Origin: Pseudomonas sp. MWU16-30317
Lineage (GTDB): Bacteria; Pseudomonadota; Gammaproteobacteria; Pseudomonadales; Pseudomonadaceae
DNA length: 64,000 bases
Assembly: GCF_020515695.1 (NCBI RefSeq)
Contig: NZ_JAIWJA010000001.1
Coordinates: 868,001 to 932,000, forward strand
Reading direction: 5' to 3'
Numbering within the stretch: position 1 is the stretch's first letter; each line of letters opens with the position of its first letter. The position numbers and the translations under genes are program-made. Below, in pieces: positions 63,939 to 64,000 of the stretch. The notes beneath the pieces were generated by a model. That model was given only the letters and a program-made list of their open reading frames with translations. It was not told the DNA's origin and searched no databases.

Positions 63939-64000
63939 CGCTAGCTTGAGCCATCACTGCACATACCGCAGAAGCGGACGACGCTGGGCCTTGCTGCGTG

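Noticed and set aside
1-64000. CRISPR arrays, rRNA or tRNA genes, insertion sequences
   Set aside because: I saw no regular spaced repeats, no full tRNA or rRNA and no transposase with terminal repeats anywhere in the window.

Overview
The window looks like a Pseudomonas chromosome. The evidence is a high-GC organosulfur and sugar-oxidation gene set typical of fluorescent pseudomonads, a Pseudomonas-type intergenic hairpin near 6.15 kb, and a chromosomal dif site (16202-16229) that keeps the gammaproteobacterial XerC arm core, centre and XerD arm. The window therefore spans the replication terminus.

Left part, 1-16.2 kb, is ordinary metabolism. A minus-strand operon encodes a peptide-type ABC importer (lipoprotein, two permeases, fused double ATPase) ending in an FMN-dependent monooxygenase. 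Next come an acyl-CoA-dehydrogenase-like flavoprotein and, divergently, a sulfonate-type binding protein. Together these suggest uptake and oxidative desulfurisation of organosulfur compounds. A candidate small RNA with a clear terminator follows, then a three-gene membrane polyol dehydrogenase (Tat small subunit, GMC flavoprotein, tri-haem cytochrome c). An aldo/keto reductase, a Gfo/Idh/MocA oxidoreductase, a decayed HxlR regulator and an SDR reductase complete this part.

Right part, from dif to the window end (16.2-64 kb), is an accessory region dominated by defence genes. In order it holds: a recombinase-like protein without catalytic residues; a complete Lamassu-type operon (19.4-25.2 kb); several uncharacterised genes, two with nuclease-like motifs; an HAD hydrolase; a frameshifted umuD under a LexA box; a giant SF1 helicase with a Vsr-like nuclease tail; and KfrA plus an intact tyrosine recombinase (36.7-38.9 kb). 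Beyond that recombinase lie a Septu-like pair whose ATPase carries its own degenerate HNH domain (39.0-41.9 kb), a pPIWI-RE locus with a broken pPIWI gene (42.6-48.8 kb), a complete qatABCD operon (48.9-53.8 kb) and a reverse transcriptase (55.2-56.7 kb). A PD-(D/E)XK-like nuclease follows, then a minus-strand cluster of two HEPN-type proteins (one with an OST-HTH/LOTUS domain), a small protein and a DUF4145/Sel1/SEC-C protein. A DUF3800 protein ends the window.

The best candidates for something undescribed are the HEPN/LOTUS/SEC-C cluster at 58.1-62.3 kb, the Septu variant with one intact and one His-less HNH domain, and the unassigned reverse transcriptase. All functions are inferred by reading the sequence. 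No database search was run.
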